Source: Steinernema hermaphroditum
Taxonomy: Eukaryota; Nematoda; Chromadorea; Rhabditida; Steinernematidae
Reading direction: 5' to 3'
Assembly: GCA_030435675.1 (NCBI GenBank)
Contig: CM059625.1
Location: forward strand, 3,348,001-3,412,000
DNA length: 64,000 nt
The position numbers were made by a program, and so were the translations under genes. Numbering within the stretch: the stretch's first letter is position 1; each line of letters opens with the position of its first letter. Shown here one piece after another: positions 26,233 to 38,551 of the stretch. The notes under the pieces are model-generated. The model was not told the DNA's origin. It did not search any database and was given only the letters and a program-made list of their open reading frames with translations.

Positions 26233-27949
26233 TTATTTCATCATGACCGCCGGCACGAAGTGGTCGAGCGTGCGGAAGAGGTACTCAAAGCCGAAGGGCA
26301 AGTCGACGTGACCGTCGGAGTTGTCGGAGATCTGGAAGAAGTTGCGGACGGTCGACTCCAGCTTGTTCATGTAGTGGATGACGGTGTGCGAAAGGGATGA
26401 GGAACGGACGACGTTGTGGCACGAGGCGACCAGGTCGTTGACGATGATATCGCCATTGGCGGTCATCGGCGAAAAGGCACCGATCTCAGTGACCACGGAG
26501 ATATCAGTGATGAGCACTTTGTCAAGATCTGCAAAGATTTTTAGTTCCATTTCACTTGGCTTCCTGGCTCACCGGAAGAGTTTGTGCGCTTGTAGATGCA
26601 GTCACCGACGCGGAGCTTCTCGGCGTGAATCATTTCCACGTTGAACGTGGGGTTTTCACAGTCGGTTTTGTAGATGAAGTGCAGAGGGGTAAGCTTGAGG
26701 GTGTCTTCCTCGTGCGTTTCCAGCTTGATGAAACTAGTCTCAACGTCGGGAAGACGATGGAGGAAGGAGACGACTGGAGAATAGCGGGGCTAAAACGTCG
26801 TTTTATATTCGCATACTGCGAGTCGCCCATACCATTCCGGCATCAATGGACAACACCATATCGCCGATCTTGATCTCGTCCATTGACTTGATACCTTCAG
26901 GAGTATCAACAATGGTGTCGCGTGAAAAACAAGCGGGAACACCTCCGGAAACAGGGTAGTAGTAGCCGGCTGACTGCACGGGAACAACAGCCTCTCCCAC
27001 TTGCACAACTTGGTCATTTCCACCTTCTCCCTGCTCTTGGACGTCGACTACTTTGTCGAGGATTCTGGTGATGTCGCTCTGGCTTTCGATAGAGACGTCA
27101 TTCTCCTCCTCTGGAGGGTCAGGAAGGCAGTTCATGCGGTGTACGGTAAGCTCATAGGCGACCCTAATGACTACCTTTACGCAGGTGCTCTCGTCCCATC
27201 TCTACTTACGATCCGTCCTGACCGGTGACTTTTCGAACATTCGAAATGAGGTCGAATCCAGTCTGACGTCCGTCGCGGATCACCTCTCCGCCGCTGTACA
27301 CTTCACCGGCGTGGACGACCGGGCGGCCGACTTCGGTTGCGAAGCGCATTCCGTCGTATTTGCAACATTGCACTCCGAGACTTAAATAGAACGATGAGCC
27401 CCATTAATAGGATGTTTGCTTTCTGAGTACCTTCCGTCGGACTGTTCCTGAATTCCGCCAACCCAGCTGTTGCTCGCAGGGCACGAGGTGCTGGTGAATG
27501 AGGAGGGACACTGGGCCTGCTGGCTAGGGGCGTCGGAATAGCGGGAGCGCGAGCGGGTGAGGTCGCCTTCACGGAAGAAGCCATCTTCTCCGTTGGGTCC
27601 AGCCTGCAGAGAATCAAATGACATGAAATGTTGTTACTCATGCAATAAAAGATATCTGATAATAAACAGTTTACCAATATTATTGATACAACAGTACAAA
27701 AGAAAACGGCTTCTTTTTATTAATATAAACATCTTTATTAGTGACGCAACTTACCGCGAACTGGCTATCATGAAGAACAGTTTTTCCGCCGTTCTCAGCA
27801 CCAAAACAGGAAGGACTAGCGCATCCCAGCACGGGCTGTCCTTGCGGGAGCACTTCCAACCGGAAAGGAATGCCAGAACCTCCACAAGAAGCAGCGATGC
27901 TCTGGCCCACGAGAGCAGCCACGGTCAACACAGCTAGTAACCTGGTCAT
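26233..27949 (-). CDS. Warthog (WRT)-type hedgehog-related protein with Hog/Hint domain
   Basis: Exons 27755-27949, 27431-27603, 27210-27380, 26833-27163, 26573-26789, 26233-26528; phases agree, 460 residues. Signal peptide 1-20, then the Wart domain, opening with SCGGSGIPFRLEVLPQGQPV and ending near VHRMNC. A variable acidic linker precedes the Hint domain, which starts at about Cys258 (ACFSRDTIVDTPEG). LKLTPLHFIY supplies the conserved T-x-x-H, and SPMTANGDIIVND and ASCH follow, as in nematode WRT and vertebrate Hedgehog C-terminal parts. By family knowledge the Hint domain splits the chain before its first Cys and attaches a sterol or other adduct to the N-part, which is secreted from epidermal cells. 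The residue before the Cys is Ala, not the Gly of Hedgehog. A TTTATT near 26107 fits minus-strand polyadenylation. Which C. elegans wrt gene is closest cannot be told here. Confidence 0.93.
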
Positions 27950-29035
27950 ATTCGGGCGACAACGCAACAAGCAACACTCTCTTCCCTAAGGGATCTTAAT
28001 AAGAGATTCCCGGGCGTTTTGTAATCCGTGCGATGGTGCAATCGCTGTGTCGGGATGACCCGCCGCTCGCTCCCGGCCTACTTACCTTGTTCTCGGGATC
28101 AGGTTTAAATCTCCCAAATCGCAAATGAAAATGAAGTGAATAATGGATTTGCGACATCGGCGTTGCATTATTCCATCCCATTCTTCACGTGACAATACCG
28201 TTGCGTATCTCAAAAAGTGAATGCGGCGAAAAGAGTTCAGTGCGAGTTGCGCCGATAGAGACAGCCAAAATGAATTGAACCACATGACAAGCCGTGTTCA
28301 CAACGCCAAAAATATTAAATTGCTACTTAAAATAAACATCGAAGCGGGTCAGTAAATTTCATGTGAAAAGTAGGCCTTCGGTCACTAATGCTATGGGCTG
28401 TGAAGAGAGGTGAAATACGGTGCCTTTGTGAAGCGATCCGGATTGCGGATTTTATAAATTCCGGCGCTTCGGCAGACTCTTGTCCTTCTTGTAGACCTTT
28501 AGCTCAATCTCATTTGAGACAGCGAACTGCCGAAGACATGCTAATATTTCAAAGTTTTCAGGCTTGGCGCATGTCGACAATGATGGCGTACATACTCAAC
28601 TCCATTGATAACAAGGTAAACCAGCTTTATATCCCATCGAAGCGGTAGAAGCCCACTAGAAAATGTAAATTTCTCTGTTGCAGGCGTCGTTTAGATTCAG
28701 ACAACATTTTATGACCAATTCTTAGCAATATTTTGACTTTTCACATGCGTCACTATAGCATTTGAGCACATTCTGTTAATCTATCTGGAACAGTCTCACA
28801 ACAAATTTTCGTTTTTCGTCTTATATTGTTCCAAATGCGTCGTTTCCGATAGGATAGTTTTGGCGAAAGCCAACGATTCATCGGCGATCTCCACCTCACC
28901 CTCGTCATAGCTCTCATTTTCAGAGCGCCGCCTTTTCAAAAGCTTCCTTTAACTGGTCTTATTTATATGTGGATGCCGATTATACGGCACAATGTTCTCG
29001 GTTTGGTGCTTTTCTGAATGTTGAGTATTTAAGGG
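27950..29035. other. Divergent intergenic region between warthog-type and chitin-binding genes
   Basis: About 1.1 kb lies between two start codons pointing away from each other, so promoters of both genes should be here. I found no convincing TATA box at the expected distance for either. An 86-codon open frame at 28,388 has no splice or family support. Confidence 0.5.
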
Positions 29036-29830
29036 ATGACCAAATTTCTCCTGCTGGCAGCTTTTCTGCCCCTCTTCTTCGCCGAACAGACTACGACCGT
29101 TCCTGGAGACGATGAACTCCATCCGGACCTCGTTGTTGAGACTTGTAACATCGATTAAAAGAGAAGAGACAAGGCAAACGATCGACTATTTCAGATAGTC
29201 AGCAACTGCATGATGCCGATTGTGTGACCTACGGAGAAGGCGCCTTCGTGTTCGGTTGCACCGACGAGTACTTCGTCTGTGAGAGTACGTATATCGGATT
29301 CCGCAAATACATGTTCCACTGTCCCATCGGCCATGACGGACAACGTTTGAAGATGAACCCGCTGAACGATCAATGCGATCACCAGGCCAACATCGAAGTC
29401 TGCAAGGAACAGACGGAAACCTCTTCCTACGACTCGGCCATCAAGATCATGTAAACTGAACAATATGCCACAATCGCTTAGCTCTTTGCTTTAGCCGCAA
29501 AGAACCTTTTTCCTGCAAGAACAGGAACGACGGGTACCATGAAATTGAGAGCTGCAGCGAGCAATATGCCTACTGCTACACTGGATACCTGTATTTCCTG
29601 CTCTGCCCTTCGGCAGACCTCTTCTACGATTCCACGACGGGAACGTGCGACTACAAGATCAACTGTGAAGGGTGAGGACTAGTCAAGAATGATAGAGAAC
29701 AAAACATTGCCGTTTGTTGACTAACGTATTAGTGGTGTAATGCGAAATCGTAAAATTTACCTATTTTAGACAAGAACAGAAGGAATCCGACGGTAACGGC
29801 CGATTCAAGCGATTTGCTCAGCTCCGTTAA
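29036..29830 (+). CDS. Small secreted protein with two chitin-binding (peritrophin-like) domains
   Basis: Exons 29036-29144, 29195-29450, 29495-29671, 29770-29830; phases agree, 200 residues. Residues 1-16 are a signal peptide (MTKFLLLAAFLPLFFAE). Two Cys-rich units follow, each with the spacing of the peritrophin-A/CBM14 fold: a Cys, a Cys-x-x-x-Tyr/Phe region (GCTDEYFVCE; CSEQYAYCYTGYLYF), a Cys-Pro (HCPIGHDG; LCPSADLFYD) and a closing Cys pair (NDQCDHQANIEVC; TGTCDYKINC). Such domains bind chitin in eggshell, cuticle or feeding structures. The C-terminus ends in a basic tail with KRF, a possible processing site. AATAAA at 29926-29931 is the polyadenylation signal. The introns are short (50, 44, 98 bases). 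Domain assignment rests on Cys pattern and aromatic residues only. Confidence 0.85.
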
Positions 29831-32800
29831 ACACGAGCCAGGCATGCCTAACGTCTGCTAAAACATGTCATGTGTTGCTTTGTATGGCTCACGTTGTTGG
29901 CCCTCTATCATGACGATTTTTCAAGAATAAAGACAACGCGGATTTTGTTGTCGTCGGCGCAGACGGTTATACCTAGGCACCCCAGTTTGGCATAAGTAGT
30001 GTCCGGCTCGTCGTGACTCGCATATCAGTAAGAGATGGCTTGACTTAGCGTGAGAACAAAAGAAAACTTTGCCTCTGGAGAAAAGGTCGCCTGGTTGGAA
30101 GTTGGTACAAAAACTTAACTCGAGGAAGATACACGATGCCTGGACTGAAACACTAACTATACCGCGATGTGACCTAATCAACAACTCCTTTTCCATCTTG
30201 CGTTTCGCAGTCTCTCATCAAGGGAAAAAAAGCCATACCTCGCGTCAGACTTATGGCCAGCAAAAGAAGATTTGCTAAAGGGCAACGTGAGATAGTTCTT
30301 TAAAGCCCTTAATTTTCCAGGTGCTCATTAACCTACCGACCTCCACAAAAGTAGCAATTGCCGGAATTTGCTTGTTTTCAGTTGGGATCGGTGTATATTT
30401 GACGGCAACCCGACAAAACCGCCATTCAAAAGCCAGAGATGGTGACATATAATATATCCGACTCGAATCCCGACCTTCGAGTCCAGACCCTCGGACACCG
30501 AAATGAACTTGGTATTCTCGAAGCGATTAGCAGCGCTCGCTTTACTAGTCCCTTGCCTTTTGAACGACCATTGAGTTCTCATGAGCCGGTTCTTGGGAAA
30601 CATCGTGGGAAAATGTTATTGACAGGTAGCTTTCATTGAAACTAATCATTACGATGTGAATCTAGAAGCCATTCTTTCCAGTTTCAGTTTCAGATACACT
30701 TGAAAACTTCCGGCCAGGCCCTTGCCAGACGGTATTTTCTTCGAAATGACCTCGATAATAATGCTACCATAAGCCGACATGATGATTAACTGCCTTTCCC
30801 TTGGTGACCACTCATAACATGTTTCATGAATATTTGATTAGCGATAGTAAACAGGATGAAAAAAAACGAGAAAAACACATATAGTCAGCTGTGATGTATT
30901 AATCTCGAAATTAGTTACTGGATATTAGATAAGCATAATAGGCAATCTCTGATCTAAAAGATTTCATTATGACGGCAACATGTTTTTTGTAAGCGGTCAG
31001 CGAATCGAAAGCAAAATAAGATTCAACATCGCCTGATTGTCCGTTCGGAAGAAACAATTTAACGGCGCCGATGCTCACGCAAATGGACAAATTATATTTT
31101 GCGCAGTTTTTTCCTGTTTCCTCTCCGGTCGCGCCGTTCGCACGACTCAGGCAAACGTCATTTGCGTGTCCCGTCTTCTTAACTTTGACTTATAAACATG
31201 TTTTAAAGTAAGAAACAACCTTCTGCTCATGAGATTTGTTAATTAGGCGCCTAGTGATCGTGCCGGAAACTGACTGGATCCGCCTTTGATGAACTCATAT
31301 TCATGTTGGTCATCGCCGAAAAAGTCGTGAATCCATGACCATATGGGCACTCAATTAAGTTCATAAGGAATGTTTCATATTTACTGCTCAGCTGTCAGTT
31401 ATCGTTCGACGCTATGGTACACAAGTAAGATCGCAACCGCCTTTGTGTGATACGGTATTTTGCCCTCCTTTTTCCATGCAAGCACATATGTACGCACTGT
31501 AGACCCGGATCATCTTTAAAACACGCAAATTCGGCTCACAATTAAACATATCCACCACGAGCTAAATTGGCATCTTTTTCAGCGGGTTCCTTCCTTCCTT
31601 CTCAGCCGAGGATTACGTGTGTGCGACGCGATTTGCGCTTCTAATTAACCTCCCGCTATCGGCGTGCCCCCTAAGGGCATCCGCCCTCGCTCGTCCTCTC
31701 GACTCGAGCGATTCTGTGTCCATTACCATCAGTTACGAGAAGCGGACTACAACGCAATTCTATAATGGCCACATTCCGGGTCTTTTGGCGTTTAATAAGT
31801 GACTGATGAACTGCGCAACCCATTGGCGAGCCCATTTGCGTTCGCTCTTTGTTGTGACGTCATCGGAGGCCGTCAGGAACCACAGCCAATCGCCCTCGCT
31901 CATCTAAGACTGACAAAACAAAAAATTCGGCCCAGGCTGGGCGCAAAATCACTCGAACCGCCTATGAATTAACTACATCAACGTTATCGCTGTCGCGCGC
32001 GCGGCGGGTCGTTTTTGAGACGCTTGCAGATTTGTCATTTATGAAGTGCAAAGTGCCACAGGATTGTGTGGCCGCCTCTCCCTCTCCCTGCCGGCCGATT
32101 CTCGCCGCCCCTTTTTGAACATTACACGAGAAAGCTACTTTCGACGGCCGCCCATCGCCGCCATTTCGTTGTTGTTTGTTTGTGTCTTAAGCGGGAACTC
32201 TCCTTAAGGAGGCGGTGGCCGACTAAAGTGTGAACGTCTTTTTTGGATTCAGTAACCATCTTATCTACAAGACGTCCCTCGGCGCCCTTCACAACGATCA
32301 CCCTTTGCCTCTTGCTCCACATTGGGGAGGGGCGCTTCTTCTCTTCCTCGTTTTTCCTCTCCGCGATTCTTCTCCTTCGCTTAAAAACTCCATTGTTCTG
32401 CTTGAATCGAGCCAAATCGGCGACGGCCCCTTTATTCGATAAACTGCAACGAACAGTTTAGATTAATTACGCTTGCCCACTTGAGCTTCGTCAGTGTCGG
32501 CCTGTGACTGTGCGATAAGCGTCTCAGTCTTCCCCTCTCTCCCTCTCCGGGGAGGAGGTTCTCCCGCGAGCGCACTCACGCATTCCTCATATGGCATATC
32601 TAAGATTTGTCATTTTTCCGACTCTAATTTATTCTACCCTTCTCCAGCGATTGTTTATTATGTAAATTGACGGACGATTTTCGGCGCATTCATCCCTCAT
32701 TCGTCCGGCGGTACCCTTCCGCCGATGTTGCACAGCGTCGGAGAAACGTTTGTTTTTGCGAAATATTAGATATGCGCGTGTGCGTCTTGTGATCACGGTC

Positions 32801-32894
32801 ATTTTGAATACAAATTGCAAAATTATCCTTTCTCGTGGCGTTCGGCTGCCCTCGACATGCTCGACCTGCTACTCCTATTTCAGCTCATGGTGAG
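29831..32894. other. Gene-free interval upstream of the TPM-domain gene
   Basis: No open frame here has matching splice signals or family resemblance. From about 31,600 to 32,890 the sequence turns GC- and CpG-richer and contains C/T tracts, as upstream of the PDZ gene, suggesting promoter or 5' untranslated sequence for the TPM-domain gene. Confidence 0.5.
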
Positions 32895-35800
32895 ATGCGA
32901 GGGGACGGATGGCTTCTCGCCGTCGTCGTGCAGATTGCCTCCGTCGTCCGAATCGGCGCGCTTGTGAACCCGGCGACGACGATCAGTTCGCCGTGTCGTA
33001 CGCCCACACCGGTTGACTCATCGTTTCCCATATTCTGTCAGCTAAACTATCATAATGTGCCTTACGTCTGCGATCCAGCGGGTATTTTCTCTCGAACCGA
33101 ACTCGAGATGCTCGACCGGAACGTGTTCGCGCCGGCCAATCTGACTGGCTGCTTCTGTACGGACGAAAAGTGCGCTTCCGGAGCGCCACGAGATGACCGA
33201 CTGCGCGTGGCCATCGTTACAGTACCCGCGACGAGTATCAACAGGTGAGCTTGCCCTGGTCAAGCCTTTAATTTATGACGCAAAAAAGACGAACATAAAC
33301 AAAAAAGGCGTTGTTGAATGGGACGGATCAAGATCTAATCTGTCACTGAAAATAACACGCTCGCGTGATACTGAAATCGTCATACCCGTACCGTAGTTCA
33401 GTACGTCTTTGACGTCATCTCGTTGATGTGTCAGTCCGGGAGCAATTTTTTATGTGCAATCCAATCTCATAAATTCAACGTCGCATCTGGAAGTGACTTT
33501 TATTCGCTATTGGCGAATTAAAGCGGCAAGCGAGGGCACAATTAATGTCATGTGACTGATAATACGTCTTGTGAGAAAATTGGCGCTTGATCAAAGTTGA
33601 TAAGGTTACGAATGTGACCAAGAGAAACGTCATAATATGTAACCAAAACAACCGGACAGGTGCTCTGGGTTAGCTTTGTTGTATGCGCTGGAAATTCATT
33701 ATCTTTTGAAGAGAATTCGTGTTCGAAAACAACATAGCAGATTTTCATTTAACTTCCGCTATTATAACGTACGATTTGGAGGATGGAAAAAAGTTGTGAA
33801 ATGCCCAAAAGCTAGGTACATCATGGAGCATGGGGTTCTATAATATGTAATGAGATAATGCGAGTTTGCGCTTAATCATAAACACAATAATAAGACCAGA
33901 ATGTTCACTGTTTTTAGTGTAATATACCTGTAGTCACTTTGTTTACCTTAGCCTCCAGGTTCAGAAGAATTCTTGCTCGGTTTCACACTTTTGAAAAGTA
34001 CAACATCCTGACATTCTATGTTTTCAACGGCATGAGAACGATTGGATATTTTCAAATTCATCCTGTATAATGACTGACGTCAGAGTAACATTGCCCGAAT
34101 TTTCTGTTTTTCCCAAGAAACGTGTTAATAAAATGTGCAGAAGCGCAAACCCTCAAAAGTTCAAATCCCTTAAAAGCTCTTAATGATCTGTTAGCGGCTG
34201 TTCGAACTTTTGAAGGCTGAGAGAAGGACATGCTGGCAGTAGGATGACTGGCGGTGATTATAGCTTTCCGCTACGGGATTGATACGTACATAAGCAGAGT
34301 TCATGAAAAGATTTTGAATGCCCTTTTCAGATAATGAGTCCCAATGATTGTGGTCATTTTCTCACTGTGTTCTTTTTATAGAAACATGGAGATTTAGCCA
34401 AGGAGATTGACATGATCTTCGAAAAGTACCAGCGGCCATTGTACAAGTCGGCCTATGTTGAGTCATTTGTGTTTTGTATGCTGCACATACGGATAGCGTA
34501 GTGCAGGATACAAAATATGGTTAGATGACCAATATCGTCCAAGTTAAAAGGACAAAATTAGCCTACTGAACATAGGTGCCTATGAAGTCATTGAGAAACG
34601 CTACATTGTTTTTCCTCAGTTCACCTATTTGCGTGAAATGGAAAAGCATAGCGAATGAGAAAATCCACTTCTAGGTATTCTTTTTAAAATAGTGAAGACC
34701 CAACAATCAGCAAGTGAAAAAATACTTCCTTCTTTAGTGTATTTTGCCTGCTGCTTAGCCGGACGTCAACAACATGTATCATGATTCACGCTCCATTCCG
34801 CTGACGATCAGAATAATCTTGTCATTTTATATTAGCCTCCAAAAGTTACAAAAAACATATTTCCGGAAGCTAGCCTCTCGAAGAGCCTAAAAAAACTAAA
34901 TCCCACTCCACCCATATTTAGCCCTCCCCGCGTTGTTAAAATTGTTTCCGCCTGCCTCATTCGGCTAATGAGTGTTGGGCCTCCGGCAAAACACTTCATC
35001 AACGACGTCTTTTTTTGCATCCTGCTCTCCTCAACTGTGTATTTTTGCGCTGCCGTTCCACTTCGCGCACACTGCAGCCGCCGGCGAGCACAGAAGAAGA
35101 AGACGAAGAAGAAACGTTTCATCGGAGTTGTCTGCTGTTTTTCATTTCAGCCGGGCATCTCTGAGCGATTGTCTCCAGCATTGTTGTTATCGATGTGCAA
35201 ACGTCTAAAGGCGAAAGATTTTCGGTGGGCAGCCTGCTTTTTTTGGGACAATTTTTCAATGTGGGCCGAGCGGTAGTCATTCGACCGGTGGAGGCGGAAA
35301 GCGACATAAACAACCATTTGTAGCACCGGAAATTGGAGTCGCTGTGTATAATACAAGGAATGTTTTATAACAACAATCATATAAGAAAGCCAGTACAAAT
35401 AGCTACAATGGATCTCGGCATTTCCAAAGCTTCCATTGCCTTTGGAAAATGACGTAATTCAGTAAGATCGAAAAGCAGTTAAAGGGCGCATTGAAAATTG
35501 TCCCGTCTGACAACAAAAAATGACACAAGATATCAGATTGACCGAAGATAACGAAGCAATTTCAGTATTGGATCCTGTGACATCGCGATGAAATATGTCC
35601 GTCCACTTACGCTTCATTCCGCCGCACTCATCTACACAGAACTACTGGCCGCACGGTGGTTGGACTACTGTAAAGCCGACTTGATGCTGGTATACATTCA
35701 AAGCTGGAATGCTGAAAGGATACGGAAGCCGTTCATTGTGCCACTCTACAGGTGTGTTCGATTGTTTTGAGACAAGAACTAGGCATAGAAGGAACAGAGA

Positions 35801-38551
35801 AGCATGGTATCCCATATGTCTTAAATCGTAAAGATCCAAATGAAATCGTTTATACCGTAGTTAGATGAGTTCGTTCTGGGGGAGCAGAGTGGAATTGACT
35901 TCACTATCTGTACATTCAAATCCACCTAAAATCGCTATAACTGTTGCTTACTTATTGACATTCGAATGAACACAGATTTCGCTATGTTTATATGAAAATT
36001 TTGAATTTTTCGCTCTACTGCGCCGTCAATATTGTCCTTCCCATAAATAGAAACGGTGGCCCATTAGAAAATGATCCTCGCGGACACCCCCTCACGTGTC
36101 CGTGTTTTCGAGCACGCTTAAGCCAACGTGGATAGTGTTCTGGAATGAAATAATGGATTGTAATGTCTTCCGTTTCACGTACGATCGTGACACTAAGTTC
36201 ACGTGCACCGATAGGGACATTTCCAGCGATTATGCTACGTTCTTCCATCGGCTAGAACTACAGGAAGTACGGTCCTTTTATAGACAAAGTACTTTGATTC
36301 TAAATGGGATTCCGGGTTGTTTTTTGTTTATTTATTCATAGAAAAACCGAGAATACTCATCTTGATTGTTTATTGGCCGGGCGATGCGGTTATTGTTTAT
36401 ATTTTCGTCGAGTTAAACATGTGAAATGCATGTAATAAATTCAACGATATTTTCGTAGACAATGCGCAAGGGAACTAGACGCAGATGAAGTGGTATTCTC
36501 TCGATCAAAATGTCAACAATGCGATAGACACTTTGACGCGCTATGACGCAAAACGATATTTTTTTTTGATTAAGCACCGTAGGAATTCTTATAAATAATG
36601 CACATGGATCGCTTGTCCTCGTGTTGTGCTCACTATTATGAGTCCTGAAGCCAGGCCTCCAATGGCCTCCCGAAAACTGAGAATCTGTTCAACTAAAGTC
36701 GAAATGCGTTGGCCTCCAGAAAGCTGAGAATCTATCCAAGTAAACCGATTTTCAAATAAACCACTATCACTAAAAAAATTATAAATAAGATGTCCTTTAC
36801 AATGCTATGTTTAGGTACCGCCTGGAGCATCTCACTTCATTCTCACGTCCAGAAAGCGTATCGCGATACGCTTCCCCATATGACGTCCTCGTCGCCGAAC
36901 TGAAATCTGCCACACAAATCATCCGGTCGGGTTCCGTCGAAGATGTCGCTACCATACCGATGTGGGCATGGGCTACCGGCGGCTGCCTGCTTGTCCTCAT
37001 GATCGGCGCCATCTACATCGGCAACTGCATCACTCGCCGAATTGGCAATCGCTACCAGGTCGTTCGTACTTTCTCCTACTGCCTAATCCTTAGAAAATTG
37101 CCTAAAAAGCTGCCTGTTGCCGACGTGACAAATAATCCGATACAACGCCTTGTTTCGCGTCTTCCTGAGCCTTTAAGCCGCGCGATCGTGAGCAAAAGAA
37201 ATTAATTGAAACATATCAGCCGTTTTGGCGTCGTGACACAACGAGTACTTTGGAGGCTGAGCAATGCCCGCCAACAATGTGACCTTATTTTCGTTTTAAT
37301 CCATTAAGAAGAAAAATGAATGGACAACTTCCATGCCATAATGGAACGTTGGGGAGAAACAAAAAAGTGACCAGTTCTTAGAAGTGTTTAAGTCGACTAA
37401 ACACACAAAGATTAATGGGTGCATTCTGGGAAGAGCGCGTCGACCTCTCACAAATGCGCATCGGAATTTATGCGCTATCCATCTTGTGTTCATTGAATTG
37501 ATGAAATACTGCTCCCAACTATCAGCTTTTGGCCTCAGTGAAACTAGAATTCAACAAATCTCTTCTTACTACACCTGTAAAGGAACACACAATAAAAACT
37601 TCGCCATCATTGTCGATTTTCATATAAAAATTTACGTTTCTCTATGTCGCTTTTTTGTTTTCTTGTTTTGACGAAATGTTTCTATAAAAACAGATCATTA
37701 CTCGGCTCAAAACGTGCACAGAAAAATCAACTTCCTTGTCTGCAAACTAAACGTCTATATTGCACGCGGACTACACGAGTGCGTTGACCTCAGTTTATGA
37801 CAAATCAATAAATTCTTATAAATTTAATATTCGCATAATTGTAGAAGGCGCTCGTTGCGTCGTGCCACGCTCTTGTTAAGTCATTTATCGCGCCGTTTAT
37901 TGGCCAAAAAGTAATTTAGTCAAAACGTGACAATTGCGCTTTTTGGCAATAGTGGTGTCACGACGATTGGACCAAGTGTGGATGGTTATATTTGCGGGGA
38001 TCTCAAGGATGCAACGTGAAAAAGAGGGGATTAGTACGGTGCCAAAGCTGAGTAGACGTGTAGAAACAAAAATCAGTCTATACTGGGGTTGTGTTTCTTG
38101 TGCCGAGGATCGAAGATAGCAACGATAAGGCTGGCTGGAGCTTTGAGTGGGCTTTGCCTAAAAAAGGAACAAATTCGCATCGCCATCCATTAAACCTCTC
38201 ACAATCCAATGTTAATCGGATCCCTTGTGTTTCTGCAAAAATCGCGCGCAATCCCCTTGCCGACGCACGTCCATCGCCGAACAAGCGTTCTAATCTTTAA
38301 ATGTCTTCGCTTATCTTCCGCACATAGATCAAATAATGTCTATTTTTCTGAGAAAACGGCACCACTGATGCATTTGTTTTCAGCTGCAGCAGAAGTCGTC
38401 TCTAACTTCGATGCGCATGGCCAATGACCGATGGCGAGCGGGTTTCGGCGGCGGATTGATGACCCAGGGGAATCCGTCCATGAAGAGCTCAATGATGTTC
38501 AAACAGTTCAACCGGCGTAACAGGCACAATCCGTCCGTGCAGAAGATTTAG
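32895..38551 (+). CDS. Secreted/membrane TPM-domain protein, MOLO-1 (levamisole receptor modulator)-like
   Basis: Exons 32895-33244, 35566-35751, 36815-37058, 38384-38551; phases agree, 315 residues. Residues 1-22 are a hydrophobic leader (MRGDGWLLAVVVQIASVV). The ectodomain has NVPYVCDPAGIFSRTE, typical of the start of TPM domains, then CKADLMLVYIQSWN and RIRKPFIVPLYR. A single membrane helix (WAWATGGCLLVLMIGAIYIG) follows at about residues 235-254 and a basic, Met/Gly-rich cytoplasmic tail closes the protein. In C. elegans, MOLO-1 has this plan (secreted TPM domain plus one helix) and boosts levamisole-type acetylcholine receptors in muscle; other TPM paralogues are less known. The last exon is chosen because CAG|GTCGTT at 37058 and a strong acceptor at 38383 match in phase; reading on without this splice gives a different 49-residue tail ending at 37205. 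A start 20 codons upstream (32835, not an ATG) is less likely. Confidence 0.78.
33245..35565 (+). other. First intron of the TPM-domain gene
   Basis: This 2.3-kb intron joins exons that agree in phase. At 34,382-34,460 it contains a protein-like stretch after an acceptor-like TATAG, described among the findings, but its phase does not fit either neighbour. Otherwise I see nothing in it. Confidence 0.55.
36663..36744 (+). repeat. Short tandem duplication in a TPM-gene intron
   Basis: TGGCCTCCCGAAAACTGAGAA at 36,663 and TGGCCTCCAGAAAGCTGAGAA at 36,709 begin two copies of about 36 bases, both continuing into TCTxTyCAAsTAAA-like sequence. They lie just upstream of the third exon. Confidence 0.7.

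Noticed and set aside
32122..32415. 97-codon basic minus-strand frame
   Set aside because: Composition follows C/T-rich plus-strand tracts; likely 5' region of the TPM gene.
36096..36341. 81-codon plus-strand frame in a TPM-gene intron
   Set aside because: Both strands are open here, and the flanking exons join in phase without it.
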